DNA from: CAZTTH01 sp964615975
GTDB taxonomy: Bacteria > Verrucomicrobiota > Lentisphaeria > JABSQK01 > JAJFLO01
DNA length: 15,829 nucleotides
Reading direction: 5' to 3'
Assembly (NCBI GenBank): GCA_964615975.1
Contig: CAZTTH010000068.1
Location: 1 to 15,829 of the forward strand
This document shows, one piece after another, positions 15,760 through 15,829 of this stretch. Position numbers and translations under genes: made by a program. Every line of letters begins with the position of its first letter. Position 1 is the stretch's first letter. Below the pieces are notes generated by a model. It was not told where the DNA came from, searched no databases, and saw only the letters and a list, made by a program, of their open reading frames with translations.

Positions 15760-15787
15760 GTCCCTTTTAGGGACGTACGTGTTTAGC
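15760..15787 (+). repeat. Hairpin plus GTRYGTGTTTAGC module, copy 2
   Basis: A hairpin GTCCC-TTTTA-GGGAC (15760-15774) is followed directly by GTAC and then GTGTTTAGC (15779-15787). It has the same order, spacing and orientation as the module at 15342-15368, 419 bp away, although the hairpin sequence differs. It lies ten bases from the nested inverted repeat at 15541-15750. Confidence 0.55.
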
Positions 15788-15829
15788 GTGAGCATTGAGG
15801 TCAATAAAGTTGGGAGTTCTCCTGCCGAA

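Larger units (their letters stand above)
15218..15829. other. Gene-free, repeat-rich intergenic region
   Basis: The 612 bases upstream of the giant kinase hold no convincing gene on either strand. The open frames at 15439-15642 (plus) and 15568-15804 (minus) run through hairpins and have no domain or good start site. The proximal part (15218-15330) is AT-richer and should carry the kinase promoter, but I see no clear -35/-10 pair. From 15342 onward it is a mosaic of hairpins and inverted repeats, listed separately. Confidence 0.7.

Noticed and set aside
15568..15804. Minus-strand 78-codon open frame and a plus-strand frame at 15439-15642
   Set aside because: Both run through hairpin repeats and have no ribosome-binding site or recognisable domain.

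Overview
The window is a Gram-negative-type bacterial segment of about 50% GC (estimated by eye). It is interrupted by a run of exactly 100 N at 5254-5353, so it comes from a scaffolded draft or metagenome assembly. The phylum cannot be fixed from this window. The four-gene Gld-type ABC cluster ending in a DUF4340 protein, the very large PAS kinase and the hairpin-rich intergenic repeats would fit an uncultured PVC-type lineage or a relative, but that is a guess.

Layout. Positions 1-204 hold a 126-bp MITE-like element (18-143) with perfect 13-bp terminal inverted repeats and 8-bp flanking direct repeats. Positions 205-5219, minus strand, are a tightly coupled four-gene operon: ABC ATPase, ABC-2 permease, GldG-like auxiliary protein and DUF4340 membrane-anchored protein. 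Positions 5220-5419 are the divergent intergenic region with the N gap. Positions 5420-6443, plus strand, hold folE (GTP cyclohydrolase I) and an EVE-domain protein. Positions 6528-15217, minus strand, are a three-gene sensory operon. It starts with a 2099-residue membrane histidine kinase (12 PAS domains, GAF, HisKA, HATPase), followed by a single-domain Rcp1/CheY-like receiver and then a hybrid kinase (REC-PAS-HisKA-HATPase-REC). Positions 15218-15829 hold no convincing gene but are packed with structured repeats.

How the parts work together. The ABC cluster is probably one inner-membrane complex whose two auxiliary proteins reach into the periplasm; its substrate is unknown. The sensory operon looks like a phosphorelay with three receiver domains and two kinase cores, but no HPt and no DNA-binding or enzymatic output in the window, so the final target is elsewhere. 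FolE makes 7,8-dihydroneopterin triphosphate; its partner here carries a domain known to read modified bases.

The most unusual signal is in the non-coding DNA. A 13-bp motif, GTRYGTGTTTAGC, occurs at both ends of the MITE-like element and twice in the right-hand repeat cluster. A shorter 9-bp version abuts the start codon of the ABC ATPase, right beside the assembly gap. In the right-hand cluster two different hairpin families each occur as an inverted pair whose stems differ by compensating base changes, which suggests that the folded structure is what is kept.
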